From NCBI GenBank assembly GCA_035079385.1, contig JAVHKY010000026.1, positions 4,552,501 to 4,616,500 of the forward strand: a stretch of DNA of 64,000 nucleotides, read 5' to 3'. Below are positions 46,830 through 60,636 of this stretch, piece after piece (positions within the stretch are counted from its first letter, which is position 1; every line of letters begins with the position of its first letter). The notes beneath the pieces were generated by a model. The model did no database searches. It was not told the origin of the DNA and saw nothing but the letters and a program-made list of their open reading frames with translations. A program made the translations under genes and the position numbers. Source of the DNA: Aspidiotus rigidus (lineage: Eukaryota; Arthropoda; Insecta; Hemiptera; Diaspididae).

Positions 46830-47231
46830 TGAAGGGGGTTTCTTACGTGCCCTATAATCAGGACCATCTTGGGAAGAACGTGTAATTATGCATACAAATT
46901 TGTCATGAACGGAAAAATGAATTTTTAGTCCTTCACCCTATTTCCTTACTCCACCTCACTACATTTACACTTTGTAAGCATACGTACAAACCTATTGTTA
47001 AGATGCTGTCGCTTTTAGATAGTTTGCGCCAAAAAAAAACAGATAGCGATCCCTCAGTTTGGAAAAATTTTACCACATAATAATACCATTGACTATATAC
47101 GAGTACGTCCTAGTACTAGTACGAGTACTTTGTACACAGCGCTTAACGTGAGACATCTGTTTACATTTTGTTGGATACGTGGAATGTTCGTTCTCGTTGT
47201 ACTAGAGTACTAGAGTTCAAGCATTCATTCA

Positions 47232-48175
47232 TCTAATATATAAAGCAGAAAGTTTGTCCGTCTGTCTGTCCGTTTATAACTCGAGAACTACTGGGCCGAT
47301 CGCTTTCAAACTTTCAGGATATATTGTCCTCATCCCAGAGCAGCACATAGACTCATAAAAATAAAAATTTGACGGGGAGGTGCTGAGTAATTTCAAAAAA
47401 GGGCGAAAACAATGACTTTTTTCAATATAAAAAAACGTGGTGGTGTAGCTTGCCATGTACGTTAGACCTACGCGCCCAGTTTCGAGAATTGAATTATTGT
47501 GATAACTCGAGTATAACTCATTTTTATGAAAAATTGAAGAGAACAAAAATTGTAGCCCCTGTAATTTCCTTTCGAATGAGCCCGGTTCCAGATTTTTAGG
47601 AGGAAATTTTGTGACTACAGTATTCGCTGTACTTCCATACTAAGCAAGTTATTTTATTCACAGTTTTAAAAACACCTACATAAAGGATTTTACATCCGGT
47701 ATCTCATACAAGAACCAATGTCTAGACACGTTCGGTGCGCACTGCGTATGGGCTAGCGGAAATTACCCTTTTTTTTACCTGTTGTCCGTGTGTTTTCTTA
47801 GGGACTGGCAAAATGTCAATGGATTTGTCTGTATTCTGCTGCGATGAATACAGGCTTCACGCGTTAAGTCAGCTCTCAAGTGAATTAGTGTGTAAAAAAT
47901 TTAATTTGGTGATTTTATTTTTGTGCGACTCGGAACTTTGATATATTTTTATAAGTACAGTCGCAGTTTTTGGTGTCTATTTTCTTATTTTTGACCTGAA
48001 TAGTTGTAAATTTTGCAAAACTCTTTCCACTGTTTCTTTTTTAAAAATTCATCTGAATTCCAAGATACCTACAAAACACACATACCTACAAGATACAGAT
48101 ACCTATAAAACACAGATATCTACTCAACACACAGCTAGCGGTCAGGCGCGCCGGAGGCGCGACGCCAACCGCTAG
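47232..48175 (+). mobile_element. Non-autonomous Helitron
   Basis: 944 bp. The 5' end TCTAATATATAAAGCAGAAA, followed by GTTTGTCCGTCTGTCTGTCC, is characteristic of a widespread insect Helitron family. The 3' end has a GC-rich hairpin (arms AGCGGT/ACCGCT around GGCGCGCC) and terminates in CTAG. It sits between A (47231) and T (48176), the expected Helitron insertion site, with no duplication. No Rep/helicase is encoded; the short open frames inside are not supported. Confidence 0.8.
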
Positions 48176-49734
48176 TTCAATATATTATACACTTCGCTTA
48201 CAAAGTGTATACCTACTGTATAGTCAATGGCTCTAGTGCTCTAGTTGTACCTGAATTTATACATTTACCCTACGCTTGGCTCGTGTTCCTAATGCACACC
48301 AGAAGAACCTTTTTTTTTCTTCTTCTTTTTCTTCGTCGTCCTCCCTGCGGTGTATCTTTCAATTCTCTACCATTAACTGCATACACTTTGTTTACCCTTT
48401 TACCTTTTCTTTGAGTATACAACTTATTCACAAAGGATTGTGTATGTGGCTTGAAATAAATGTAGGTATTAAAACATGCGTGAATCATAATAACTTGGAC
48501 ACTTTATTTTCAATGCAAACTGAAATTATTATTTTCTCTTCGATCCTGGAGCTTGGAACCCGCTGGTTTTGTTGGGATACATAGATACGTGTCCGACACA
48601 ATTCTCAAAATTACCGACCTTGACCTTATGCAAATTTTTGTAGGTACCTGGGTATTAATATTTTAGCAGCTAGAGCTCTAACCTAGTTTGGGAATTGGAG
48701 AAAAAAATTTAGAGGATAGTTGTGAATAGCCGATGTAATACCGGCTCATCTTATTCACTTCTTCTGCAAAATGAATATTCTACCCACGGTGATGCTACCA
48801 ATACCTATACACGATCATATAAAATTAAATCAAAATACATACCCCACAAACTCAAAAATTATTGACTGGGAGCTCACTGCAAATTTTTCAATTGGAGGGA
48901 TCGAAAATCACCAGAGAAATGACGTCCTTGAAGTCTGGCAGAGCTGATTGGTTGGAGACAAAAATTCCGTTAGCCGCGTATTGTTAGTTATTCAAACTAT
49001 ATCAAAACTCATTATTCTAAGCCATATCACGTTTAAAGACCAATTGAGTTTTTGAGGTGGTCCTGACTAACCCAGACCCCTCATTCCTCCGTTAGCATTT
49101 GTGCCGATACCTGTTGTACCATTTTACTTCAACGGCCAGACGACATCCACCTCATAACTTTGAGCGTTGTTCAGCCACAGAAACTAATTCCTTTAAACCT
49201 TATGTTCTGTGTCTTTAAAAGTTTTTGAATTTGGGATTTGCGCGTAAAATCTGATAAACGTTTCCTCACATATCACAAGAATCAGAAAAAAAAAAAAAAA
49301 TTCAGCTCCACCCATTCCGTTTTGGCAGGGACCCTTTGTGCCAAAAGTGACACATAGGACGTTAGGGTCGTTTAGTGTAAAGCATAAAATGTCACGTTTT
49401 CACATGCGAAGAAGTAGTTTTTGCTCATGTTATAGCACCAAAGAAGATTTTCATGAGAGTTACAGGAGTTCCATCCATTAGAATGCCCGACATTATAGTT
49501 TTTCCAAGGTATTGTATTCTTTAATTTTAGTGTCATTTGAACAGAAGTGCTCTTTCGTTACAAACGGATATTTTTGGATCTTCATTAACGGGTGGCGCGA
49601 TTGACTGGCCCAAGGAGAAGAGTTTAGGTAATCTCTGAAAGACCCACCACCAATCACCTTTCACCTCCTTATTAAACGGTCTACTTCAGCACATGTACTG
49701 TTGAACCGAAAAATATAACCAATATTATCACTCG
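48176..49734. other. No gene recognised
   Basis: Intergenic. It contains a pyrimidine-rich tract near 48308-48335 and an A-run near 49287-49301. Small open frames overlap on both strands without motifs. Confidence 0.35.
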
Positions 49735-52700
49735 GCGATTATTAGTTTTTCACAATTCTTGATTTAATATAGGGTAGAAGACCAGGATAGATGAGCGAGA
49801 AAGACTAATAGTCGAATCATATTTACTGTTCTAAGCAGAAGTAATGTCATAAAGTGATCGATGACACGTTCCTGTAAAATGAAAATAAATGTTTGAGCTT
49901 TGAAAAAAGGAAAAGGGGAGAGTTAAGAGGTGAAAATTGAGTAGAGTGCATATAAGCTGAGTAAATCCCATTAAATATGTGTTATGGTCACATCCTTGGT
50001 TAATTCGTTCAATCGCAACCTCCATAACTCATATACCAAATAACCACCCTTAAGGTTATTACACTGCTGAGGAGAAGTTGAGGTAAGTTTGAGTGGCTCC
50101 TGAGTAATACTCAGATCCCACTCAAACTCGGTATCAATATTTAGGATGGTATAAACAACATTTTGTGCGAATTGCAATTTAATCTGACAATTAGAAAAAA
50201 AATTGAGAAATTTTTCACCGGATTATTATTTTTTCACATTTCTTGATTTAATACAGAATAGAAGTTTGTACATATCAGGACAGATGAGCGAAAGAAAAGT
50301 TGATTTTGTAGATTTATCATTTGTTGTAAGGAGATGACATATCGTGAAGGGGTTGTTGACACGTTCCTGTAGAATGAAACTAAATGTTTGAGCTTTGAAA
50401 AAAGGAAAAGGGGAGAGTTAAGAGGTGAAAATTGAGTAGAGTGCATATAAGCTGAGTAAATCCCATTAAATATGTGTTATGGTCACATCCTTGGTTAATT
50501 CGTTCAATCGCAACCTCCATAACTCATATACCAAATAACCACCCTTAAGGTTATTACACTGCTGAGGAGAAGTTGAGGTAAGTTTGAGTGGCTCCTGAGT
50601 AATACTCAGATCCCACTCAAACTCGGTATCAATATTTAGGATGGTATAAACAACATTTTGTGCGAATTGCAATTTAATCTGACAATTAGAAAAAAAATTG
50701 AGAAATTTTTCACCGGATTATTATTTTTTCACATTTCTTGATTTAATACAGAATAGAAGTTTGTACATATCAGGACAGATGAGCGAAAGAAAAGTTGATT
50801 TTGTAGATTTATCAATTGTTGTAAGAAGATGACATATCGTGAAGGGGTTGTTGACACGTTCCTGTAGAATGAAACTAAATGTTTGAGCTTTGGGAAAGAA
50901 AACGGGAGAGTTAAGAGGTGGAAATTGAGTAGTGCTGAGTAAATCCCATTAAATATGTGTTATGGTCACATCCTTGGTTAATTCGTTCAATCGCAACCTC
51001 CATAACTCATATACCAAATAACCACCCTTAAAGTTATTACATCGCTGAGGAGAAGTTGAGGTAAGTTTGAGTGGCTCCTGAGTAATACTCGGATCCCACT
51101 CAAACTCGGTATCAATATTTAGGATGGTATAAACAACATTTTGTGCGAATTGCAATTTAATCCGACAATTAGAAAAAAAATTGAGAAATTTTTCACCGGA
51201 TTATTATTTTTTCACATTTCTTGATTTAATACAGAATAGAAGTTTGTACATATCAGGACAGATGAGCGAAAGAAAAGTTGATTTTGTAGATTTATCATTT
51301 GTTGTAAGGAGATGACATATCGTGAAGGGGTTGTTGACACGTTCCTGTAGAATGAAACTAAATGTTTGAGCTTTGAAAAAAGGAAAAGGGGAGAGTTAAG
51401 AGGTGAAAATTGAGTAGAGTGCATATAAGCTGAGTAAATCCCATTAAATATGTGTTATGGTCACATCCTTGGTTAATTCGTTCAATCGCAACCTCCATAA
51501 CTCATATACCAAATAACCACCCTTAAGGTTATTACACTGCTGAGGAGAAGTTGAGGTAAGTTTGAGTGGCTCCTGAGTAATACTCAGATCCCACTCAAAC
51601 TCGGTATCAATATTTAGGATGGTATAAACAACATTTTGTGCGAATTGCAATTTAATCTGACAATTAGAAAAAAAATTGAGAAATTTTTCACCGGATTATT
51701 ATTTTTTCACATTTCTTGATTTAATACAGAATAGAAGTTTGTACATATCAGGACAGATGAGCGAAAGAAAAGTTGATTTTGTAGATTTATCAATTGTTGT
51801 AAGAAGATGACATATCGTGAAGGGGTTGTTGACACGTTCCTGTATAATGAAACTAAATGTTTGAGCTTTGGGAAAGAAAACGGGAGAGTTAAGAGGTGGA
51901 AATTGAGTAGTGCTGAGTAAATCCCATTAAATATGTGTTATGGTCACATCCTTGGTTAATTCGTTCAATCGCAACCTCCATAACTCATATACCAAATAAC
52001 CACCCTTAAAGTTATTACATCGCTGAGGAGAAGTTGAGGTAAGTTTGAGTGGCTCCTGAGTAATACTCGGATCCCACTCAAACTCGGTATCAATATTTAG
52101 GATGGTATAAACAACATTTTGTGCGAATTGCAATTTAATCCGACAATTAGAAAAAAAATTGAGAAATTTTTCACCGGATTATTATTTTTTCACATTTCTT
52201 GATTTAATACAGAATAGAAGTTTGTACATATCAGGACAGATGAGCGAAAGAAAAGTTGATTTTGTAGATTTATCATTTGTTGTAAGGAGATGACATATCG
52301 TGAAGGGGTTGTTGACACGTTCCTGTAGAATGAAACTAAATGTTTGAGCTTTGAAAAAAGGAAAAGGGGAGAGTTAAGAGGTGAAAATTGAGTAGTGCTG
52401 AGTAAATCCCATTAAATATGTGTTATGGTCACATCCTTGGTTAATTCGTTCAATCGCAACCTCCATAACTCATATACCAAATAACCACCCTTAAGGTTAT
52501 TACACTGCTGAGGAGAAGTTGAGGTAAGTTTGAGTGGCTCCTGAGTAATACTCAGATCCCACTCAAACTCGGTATCAATATTTAGGATGGTATAAACAAC
52601 ATTTTGTGCGAATTGCAATTTAATCCGACAATTAGAAAAAAAATTGAGAAATTTTTCACCGGATTATTATTTTTTCACATTTCTTGATTTAATACAGAAT

Positions 52701-55700
52701 AGAAGTTTGTACATATCAGGACAGATGAGCGAAAGAAAAGTTGATTTTGTAGATTTATCATTTGTTGTAAGGAGATGACATATCGTGAAGGGGTTGTTGA
52801 CACGTTCCTGTAGAATGAAACTAAATGTTTGAGCTTTGGGAAAGAAAACGGGAGAGTTAAGAGGTGGAAATTGAGTAGTGCTGAGTAAATCCCATTAAAT
52901 ATGTGTTATGGTCACATCCTTGATTAATTCGTTCAATCGCAACCTCCATAACTCATATGCCAAATAACCACCCTTAAAGTTATTACATCGCTGAGGAGAA
53001 GTTGAGGTAAGTTTGAGTGGCTCCTGAGTAATACTCGGATCCCACTCAAACTCGGTATCAATATTTAGGATGGTATAAACAACATTTTGTGCGAATTGCA
53101 ATTTAATCCGACAATTAGAAAAAAAATTGAGAAATTTTTCACCGGATTATTATTTTTTCACATTTCTTGATTTAATACAGAATAGAAGTTTGTACATATC
53201 AGGACAGATGAGCGAAAGAAAAGTTGATTTTGTAGATTTATCAATTGTTGTAAGAAGATGACATATCGTGAAGGGGTTGTTGACACGTTCCTGTAGAATG
53301 AAACTAAATGTTTGAGCTTTGGGAAAGAAAACGGGAGAGTTAAGAGGTGGAAATTGAGTAGTGCTGAGTAAATCCCATTAAATATGTGTTATGGTCACAT
53401 CCTTGGTTAATTCGTTCAATCGCAACCTCCATAACTCATATACCAAATAACCACCCTTAAAGTTATTACATCGCTGAGGAGAAGTTGAGGTAAGTTTGAG
53501 TGGCTCCTGAGTAATACTCGGATCCCACTCAAACTCGGTATCAATATTTAGGATGGTATAAACAACATTTTGTGCGAATTGCAATTTAATCCGACAATTA
53601 GAAAAAAAATTGAGAAATTTTTCACCGGATTATTATTTTTTCACATTTCTTGATTTAATACAGAATAGAAGTTTGTACATATCAGGACAGATGAGCGAAA
53701 GAAAAGTTGATTTTGTAGATTTATCATTTGTTGTAAGGAGATGACATATCGTGAAGGGGTTGTTGACACGTTCCTGTAGAATGAAACTAAATGTTTGAGC
53801 TTTGAAAAAAGGAAAAGGGGAGAGTTAAGAGGTGAAAATTGAGTAGAGTGCATATAAGCTGAGTAAATCCCATTAAATATGTGTTATGGTCACATCCTTG
53901 GTTAATTCGTTCAATCGCAACCTCCATAACTCATATACCAAATAACCACCCTTAAGGTTATTACACTGCTGAGGAGAAGTTGAGGTAAGTTTGAGTGGCT
54001 CCTGAGTAATACTCAGATCCCACTCAAACTCGGTATCAATATTTAGGATGGTATAAACAACATTTTGTGCGAATTGCAATTTAATCCGACAATTAGAAAA
54101 AAAATTGAGAAATTTTTCACCGGATTATTATTTTTTCACATTTCTTGATTTAATACAGAATAGAAGTTTGTACATATCAGGACAGATGAGCGAAAGAAAA
54201 GTTGATTTTGTAGATTTATCAATTGTTGTAAGAAGATGACATATCGTGAAGGGGTTGTTGACACGTTCCTGTAGAATGAAACTAAATGTTTGAGCTTTGG
54301 GAAAGAAAACGGGAGAGTTAAGAGGTGGAAATTGAGTAGTGCTGAGTAAATCCCATTAAATATGTGTTATGGTCACATCCTTGGTTAATTCGTTCAATCG
54401 CAACCTCCATAACTCATATACCAAATAACCACCCTTAAAGTTATTACATCGCTGAGGAGAAGTTGAGGTAAGTTTGAGTGGCTCCTGAGTAATACTCGGA
54501 TCCCACTCAAACTCGGTATCAATATTTAGGATGGTATAAACAACATTTTGTGCGAATTGCAATTTAATCCGACAATTAGAAAAAAAATTGAGAAATTTTT
54601 CACCGGATTATTATTTTTTCACATTTCTTGATTTAATACAGAATAGAAGTTTGTACATATCAGGACAGATGAGCGAAAGAAAAGTTGATTTTGTAGATTT
54701 ATCATTTGTTGTAAGGAGATGACATATCGTGAAGGGGTTGTTGACACGTTCCTGTAGAATGAAACTAAATGTTTGAGCTTTGAAAAAAGGAAAAGGGGAG
54801 AGTTAAGAGGTGAAAATTGAGTAGAGTGCATATAAGCTGAGTAAATCCCATTAAATATGTGTTATGGTCACATCCTTGGTTAATTCGTTCAATCGCAACC
54901 TCCATAACTCATATACCAAATAACCACCCTTAAGGTTATTACACTGCTGAGGAGAAGTTGAGGTAAGTTTGAGTGGCTCCTGAGTAATACTCAGATCCCA
55001 CTCAAACTCGGTATCAATATTTAGGATGGTATAAACAACATTTTGTGCGAATTGCAATTTAATCCGACAATTAGAAAAAAAATTGAGAAATTTTTCACCG
55101 GATTATTATTTTTTCACATTTCTTGATTTAATACAGAATAGAAGTTTGTACATATCAGGACAGATGAGCGAAAGAAAAGTTGATTTTGTAGATTTATCAA
55201 TTGTTGTAAGAAGATGACATATCGTGAAGGGGTTGTTGACACGTTCCTGTAGAATGAAACTAAATGTTTGAGCTTTGGGAAAGAAAACGGGAGAGTTAAG
55301 AGGTGGAAATTGAGTAGTGCTGAGTAAATCCCATTAAATATGTGTTATGGTCACATCCTTGGTTAATTCGTTCAATCGCAACCTCCATAACTCATATACC
55401 AAATAACCACCCTTAAAGTTATTACATCGCTGAGGAGAAGTTGAGGTAAGTTTGAGTGGCTCCTGAGTAATACTCGGATCCCACTCAAACTCGGTATCAA
55501 TATTTAGGATGGTATAAACAACATTTTGTGCGAATTGCAATTTAATCCGACAATTAGAAAAAAAATTGAGAAATTTTTCACCGGATTATTATTTTTTCAC
55601 ATTTCTTGATTTAATACAGAATAGAAGTTTGTACATATCAGGACAGATGAGCGAAAGAAAAGTTGATTTTGTAGATTTATCATTTGTTGTAAGGAGATGA

Positions 55701-58700
55701 CATATCGTGAAGGGGTTGTTGACACGTTCCTGTAGAATGAAACTAAATGTTTGAGCTTTGAAAAAAGGAAAAGGGGAGAGTTAAGAGGTGAAAATTGAGT
55801 AGAGTGCATATAAGCTGAGTAAATCCCATTAAATATGTGTTATGGTCACATCCTTGGTTAATTCGTTCAATCGCAACCTCCATAACTCATATACCAAATA
55901 ACCACCCTTAAGGTTATTACACTGCTGAGGAGAAGTTGAGGTAAGTTTGAGTGGCTCCTGAGTAATACTCAGATCCCACTCAAACTCGGTATCAATATTT
56001 AGGATGGTATAAACAACATTTTGTGCGAATTGCAATTTAATCCGACAATTAGAAAAAAAATTGAGAAATTTTTCACCGGATTATTATTTTTTCACATTTC
56101 TTGATTTAATACAGAATAGAAGTTTGTACATATCAGGACAGATGAGCGAAAGAAAAGTTGATTTTGTAGATTTATCAATTGTTGTAAGAAGATGACATAT
56201 CGTGAAGGGGTTGTTGACACGTTCCTGTAGAATGAAACTAAATGTTTGAGCTTTGGGAAAGAAAACGGGAGAGTTAAGAGGTGGAAATTGAGTAGTGCTG
56301 AGTAAATCCCATTAAATATGTGTTATGGTCACATCCTTGGTTAATTCGTTCAATCGCAACCTCCATAACTCATATACCAAATAACCACCCTTAAAGTTAT
56401 TACATCGCTGAGGAGAAGTTGAGGTAAGTTTGAGTGGCTCCTGAGTAATACTCGGATCCCACTCAAACTCGGTATCAATATTTAGGATGGTATAAACAAC
56501 ATTTTGTGCGAATTGCAATTTAATCCGACAATTAGAAAAAAAATTGAGAAATTTTTCACCGGATTATTATTTTTTCACATTTCTTGATTTAATACAGAAT
56601 AGAAGTTTGTACATATCAGGACAGATGAGCGAAAGAAAAGTTGATTTTGTAGATTTATCATTTGTTGTAAGGAGATGACATATCGTGAAGGGGTTGTTGA
56701 CACGTTCCTGTAGAATGAAACTAAATGTTTGAGCTTTGAAAAAAGGAAAAGGGGAGAGTTAAGAGGTGAAAATTGAGTAGAGTGCATATAAGCTGAGTAA
56801 ATCCCATTAAATATGTGTTATGGTCACATCCTTGGTTAATTCGTTCAATCGCAACCTCCATAACTCATATACCAAATAACCACCCTTAAGGTTATTACAC
56901 TGCTGAGGAGAAGTTGAGGTAAGTTTGAGTGGCTCCTGAGTAATACTCAGATCCCACTCAAACTCGGTATCAATATTTAGGATGGTATAAACAACATTTT
57001 GTGCGAATTGCAATTTAATCCGACAATTAGAAAAAAAATTGAGAAATTTTTCACCGGATTATTATTTTTTCACATTTCTTGATTTAATACAGAATAGAAG
57101 TTTGTACATATCAGGACAGATGAGCGAAAGAAAAGTTGATTTTGTAGATTTATCAATTGTTGTAAGAAGATGACATATCGTGAAGGGGTTGTTGACACGT
57201 TCCTGTAGAATGAAACTAAATGTTTGAGCTTTGGGAAAGAAAACGGGAGAGTTAAGAGGTGGAAATTGAGTAGTGCTGAGTAAATCCCATTAAATATGTG
57301 TTATGGTCACATCCTTGGTTAATTCGTTCAATCGCAACCTCCATAACTCATATACCAAATAACCACCCTTAAAGTTATTACATCGCTGAGGAGAAGTTGA
57401 GGTAAGTTTGAGTGGCTCCTGAGTAATACTCGGATCCCACTCAAACTCGGTATCAATATTTAGGATGGTATAAACAACATTTTGTGCGAATTGCAATTTA
57501 ATCCGACAATTAGAAAAAAAATTGAGAAATTTTTCACCGGATTATTATTTTTTCACATTTCTTGATTTAATACAGAATAGAAGTTTGTACATATCAGGAC
57601 AGATGAGCGAAAGAAAAGTTGATTTTGTAGATTTATCATTTGTTGTAAGGAGATGACATATCGTGAAGGGGTTGTTGACACGTTCCTGTAGAATGAAACT
57701 AAATGTTTGAGCTTTGAAAAAAGGAAAAGGGGAGAGTTAAGAGGTGAAAATTGAGTAGAGTGCATATAAGCTGAGTAAATCCCATTAAATATGTGTTATG
57801 GTCACATCCTTGGTTAATTCGTTCAATCGCAACCTCCATAACTCATATACCAAATAACCACCCTTAAGGTTATTACACTGCTGAGGAGAAGTTGAGGTAA
57901 GTTTGAGTGGCTCCTGAGTAATACTCAGATCCCACTCAAACTCGGTATCAATATTTAGGATGGTATAAACAACATTTTGTGCGAATTGCAATTTAATCCG
58001 ACAATTAGAAAAAAAATTGAGAAATTTTTCACCGGATTATTATTTTTTCACATTTCTTGATTTAATACAGAATAGAAGTTTGTACATATCAGGACAGATG
58101 AGCGAAAGAAAAGTTGATTTTGTAGATTTATCAATTGTTGTAAGAAGATGACATATCGTGAAGGGGTTGTTGACACGTTCCTGTAGAATGAAACTAAATG
58201 TTTGAGCTTTGGGAAAGAAAACGGGAGAGTTAAGAGGTGGAAATTGAGTAGTGCTGAGTAAATCCCATTAAATATGTGTTATGGTCACATCCTTGGTTAA
58301 TTCGTTCAATCGCAACCTCCATAACTCATATACCAAATAACCACCCTTAAAGTTATTACATCGCTGAGGAGAAGTTGAGGTAAGTTTGAGTGGCTCCTGA
58401 GTAATACTCGGATCCCACTCAAACTCGGTATCAATATTTAGGATGGTATAAACAACATTTTGTGCGAATTGCAATTTAATCCGACAATTAGAAAAAAAAT
58501 TGAGAAATTTTTCACCGGATTATTATTTTTTCACATTTCTTGATTTAATACAGAATAGAAGTTTGTACATATCAGGACAGATGAGCGAAAGAAAAGTTGA
58601 TTTTGTAGATTTATCATTTGTTGTAAGGAGATGACATATCGTGAAGGGGTTGTTGACACGTTCCTGTAGAATGAAACTAAATGTTTGAGCTTTGAAAAAA

Positions 58701-60200
58701 GGAAAAGGGGAGAGTTAAGAGGTGAAAATTGAGTAGAGTGCATATAAGCTGAGTAAATCCCATTAAATATGTGTTATGGTCACATCCTTGGTTAATTCGT
58801 TCAATCGCAACCTCCATAACTCATATACCAAATAACCACCCTTAAGGTTATTACACTGCTGAGGAGAAGTTGAGGTAAGTTTGAGTGGCTCCTGAGTAAT
58901 ACTCAGATCCCACTCAAACTCGGTATCAATATTTAGGATGGTATAAACAACATTTTGTGCGAATTGCAATTTAATCCGACAATTAGAAAAAAAATTGAGA
59001 AATTTTTCACCGGATTATTATTTTTTCACATTTCTTGATTTAATACAGAATAGAAGTTTGTACATATCAGGACAGATGAGCGAAAGAAAAGTTGATTTTG
59101 TAGATTTATCATTTGTTGTAAGGAGATGACATATCGTGAAGGGGTTGTTGACACGTTCCTGTAGAATGAAACTAAATGTTTGAGCTTTGGGAAAGAAAAC
59201 GGGAGAGTTAAGAGGTGGAAATTGAGTAGTGCTGAGTAAATCCCATTAAATATGTGTTATGGTCACATCCTTGATTAATTCGTTCAATCGCAACCTCCAT
59301 AACTCATATGCCAAATAACCACCCTTAAAGTTATTACATCGCTGAGGAGAAGTTGAGGTAAGTTTGAGTGGCTCCTGAGTAATACTCGGATCCCACTCAA
59401 ACTCGGTATCAATATTTAGGATGGTATAAACAACATTTTGTGCGAATTGCAATTTAATCCGACAATTAGAAAAAAAATTGAGAAATTTTTCACCGGATTA
59501 TTATTTTTTCACATTTCTTGATTTAATACAGAATAGAAGTTTGTACATATCAGGACAGATGAGCGAAAGAAAAGTTGATTTTGTAGATTTATCAATTGTT
59601 GTAAGAAGATGACATATCGTGAAGGGGTTGTTGACACGTTCCTGTAGAATGAAACTAAATGTTTGAGCTTTGGGAAAGAAAACGGGAGAGTTAAGAGGTG
59701 GAAATTGAGTAGTGCTGAGTAAATCCCATTAAATATGTGTTATGGTCACATCCTTGGTTAATTCGTTCAATCGCAACCTCCATAACTCATATACCAAATA
59801 ACCACCCTTAAAGTTATTACATCGCTGAGGAGAAGTTGAGGTAAGTTTGAGTGGCTCCTGAGTAATACTCGGATCCCACTCAAACTCGGTATCAATATTT
59901 AGGATGGTATAAACAACATTTTGTGCGAATTGCAATTTAATCCGACAATTAGAAAAAAAATTGAGAAATTTTTCACCGGATTATTATTTTTTCACATTTC
60001 TTGATTTAATACAGAATAGAAGTTTGTACATATCAGGACAGATGAGCGAAAGAAAAGTTGATTTTGTAGATTTATCAATTGTTGTAAGGAGATGACATAT
60101 CGTGAAGTGCTTCATCGCCCGTTTTTATGGAATGAGAAGTAGAGTTTGAGCCTTAGCAAAGGAAGCGGAGTGAGTTCAGAGGTCGAATTCAAGTAAAATG
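49735..60200. repeat. Higher-order satellite array, about 21 monomers of 483/495 bp
   Basis: Equivalent points recur at 49971, 50466, 50949, 51444, 51927, 52412, 52895, 53378, 53873, 54356, 54851, 55334, 55829, 56312, 56807, 57290, 57785, 58268, 58763, 59246 and 59729. Two subtypes alternate, A and B, making a 978-bp dimer. The order is A A B A B A B' B A B A B A B A B A B A B' B. B' (CTTGATTAATTC in place of CTTGGTTAATTC, and ATGCCAAA in place of ATACCAAA) appears at 52895 and 59246, exactly 13 monomers (6,351 bp) apart. Within a subtype copies are almost identical. The first and last units (about 49735-49900 and 60105-60200) are strongly diverged, marking both array edges inside the window. 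Confidence 0.95.
50087..50127. repeat. Nested dyad in each satellite monomer (first copy)
   Basis: GTTTGAGTGG pairs with CCACTCAAAC, and between them CTGAGTA pairs with TACTCAG around one base, making a 41-base cruciform-prone site. It recurs in every monomer. In B-type units one inner base is changed (TACTCGG), which still permits a G-U pair in RNA. Confidence 0.75.
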
Positions 60201-60520
60201 AATGTTGGGTCCGTGAAGGATCCATAAATCTTGTGTCTTTATACAGCTGGAAATGACTTTTAATTGGCATTAATTTAGTTTCTTCGTTACCACCACGTGT
60301 TTTTTTTTTTTTTTTTTTTTTGGACTGAAGACGACTTTTCAACTGTGAGTGTCATTGGAGAAAGCTGGGTACATTCTGCGCGAGTGAAAGTATTGACTAT
60401 ATGAATGACTCGTATCTTTGTTGTCGACCTCAAATTTTTGTATAAATTTCAGTATTGGTCGTTTTTGTTCTCATTTGTGCAATATTGAAAAATTCGGAAT
60501 GAAATGGTACCTAAGTACAT

Positions 60521-60636
60521 TACTGTACGGGCAGGGAAAGTAAGGAATATCGCAACGAGTTCAATGTTTACAACACGAGCAAAGCGAGTGTAATAATTTG
60601 AACGAGTTGCGATACTTACTTGCTGTCCGTACTGTA
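60521..60636. mobile_element. Palindromic mini-element
   Basis: About 116 bp folding on itself: TACTGTACGGGCAGG / CTGTCCGTACTGTA outside, ATCGCAACGAGTTCAA / TTGAACGAGTTGCGAT next, and ACACGAGC/GCGAGTGT at the centre. A foldback MITE is likely; family unknown. Confidence 0.6.

Noticed and set aside
48205..48584. Overlapping small frames on both strands after the Helitron
   Set aside because: Built on a pyrimidine-rich tract with low-complexity products; no motif.
50234..58743. Second recurrent 70-codon frame in the A-type satellite monomers
   Set aside because: Present only in monomers with the 12-bp longer form and lost in B types; best explained by homogenised repeat sequence.
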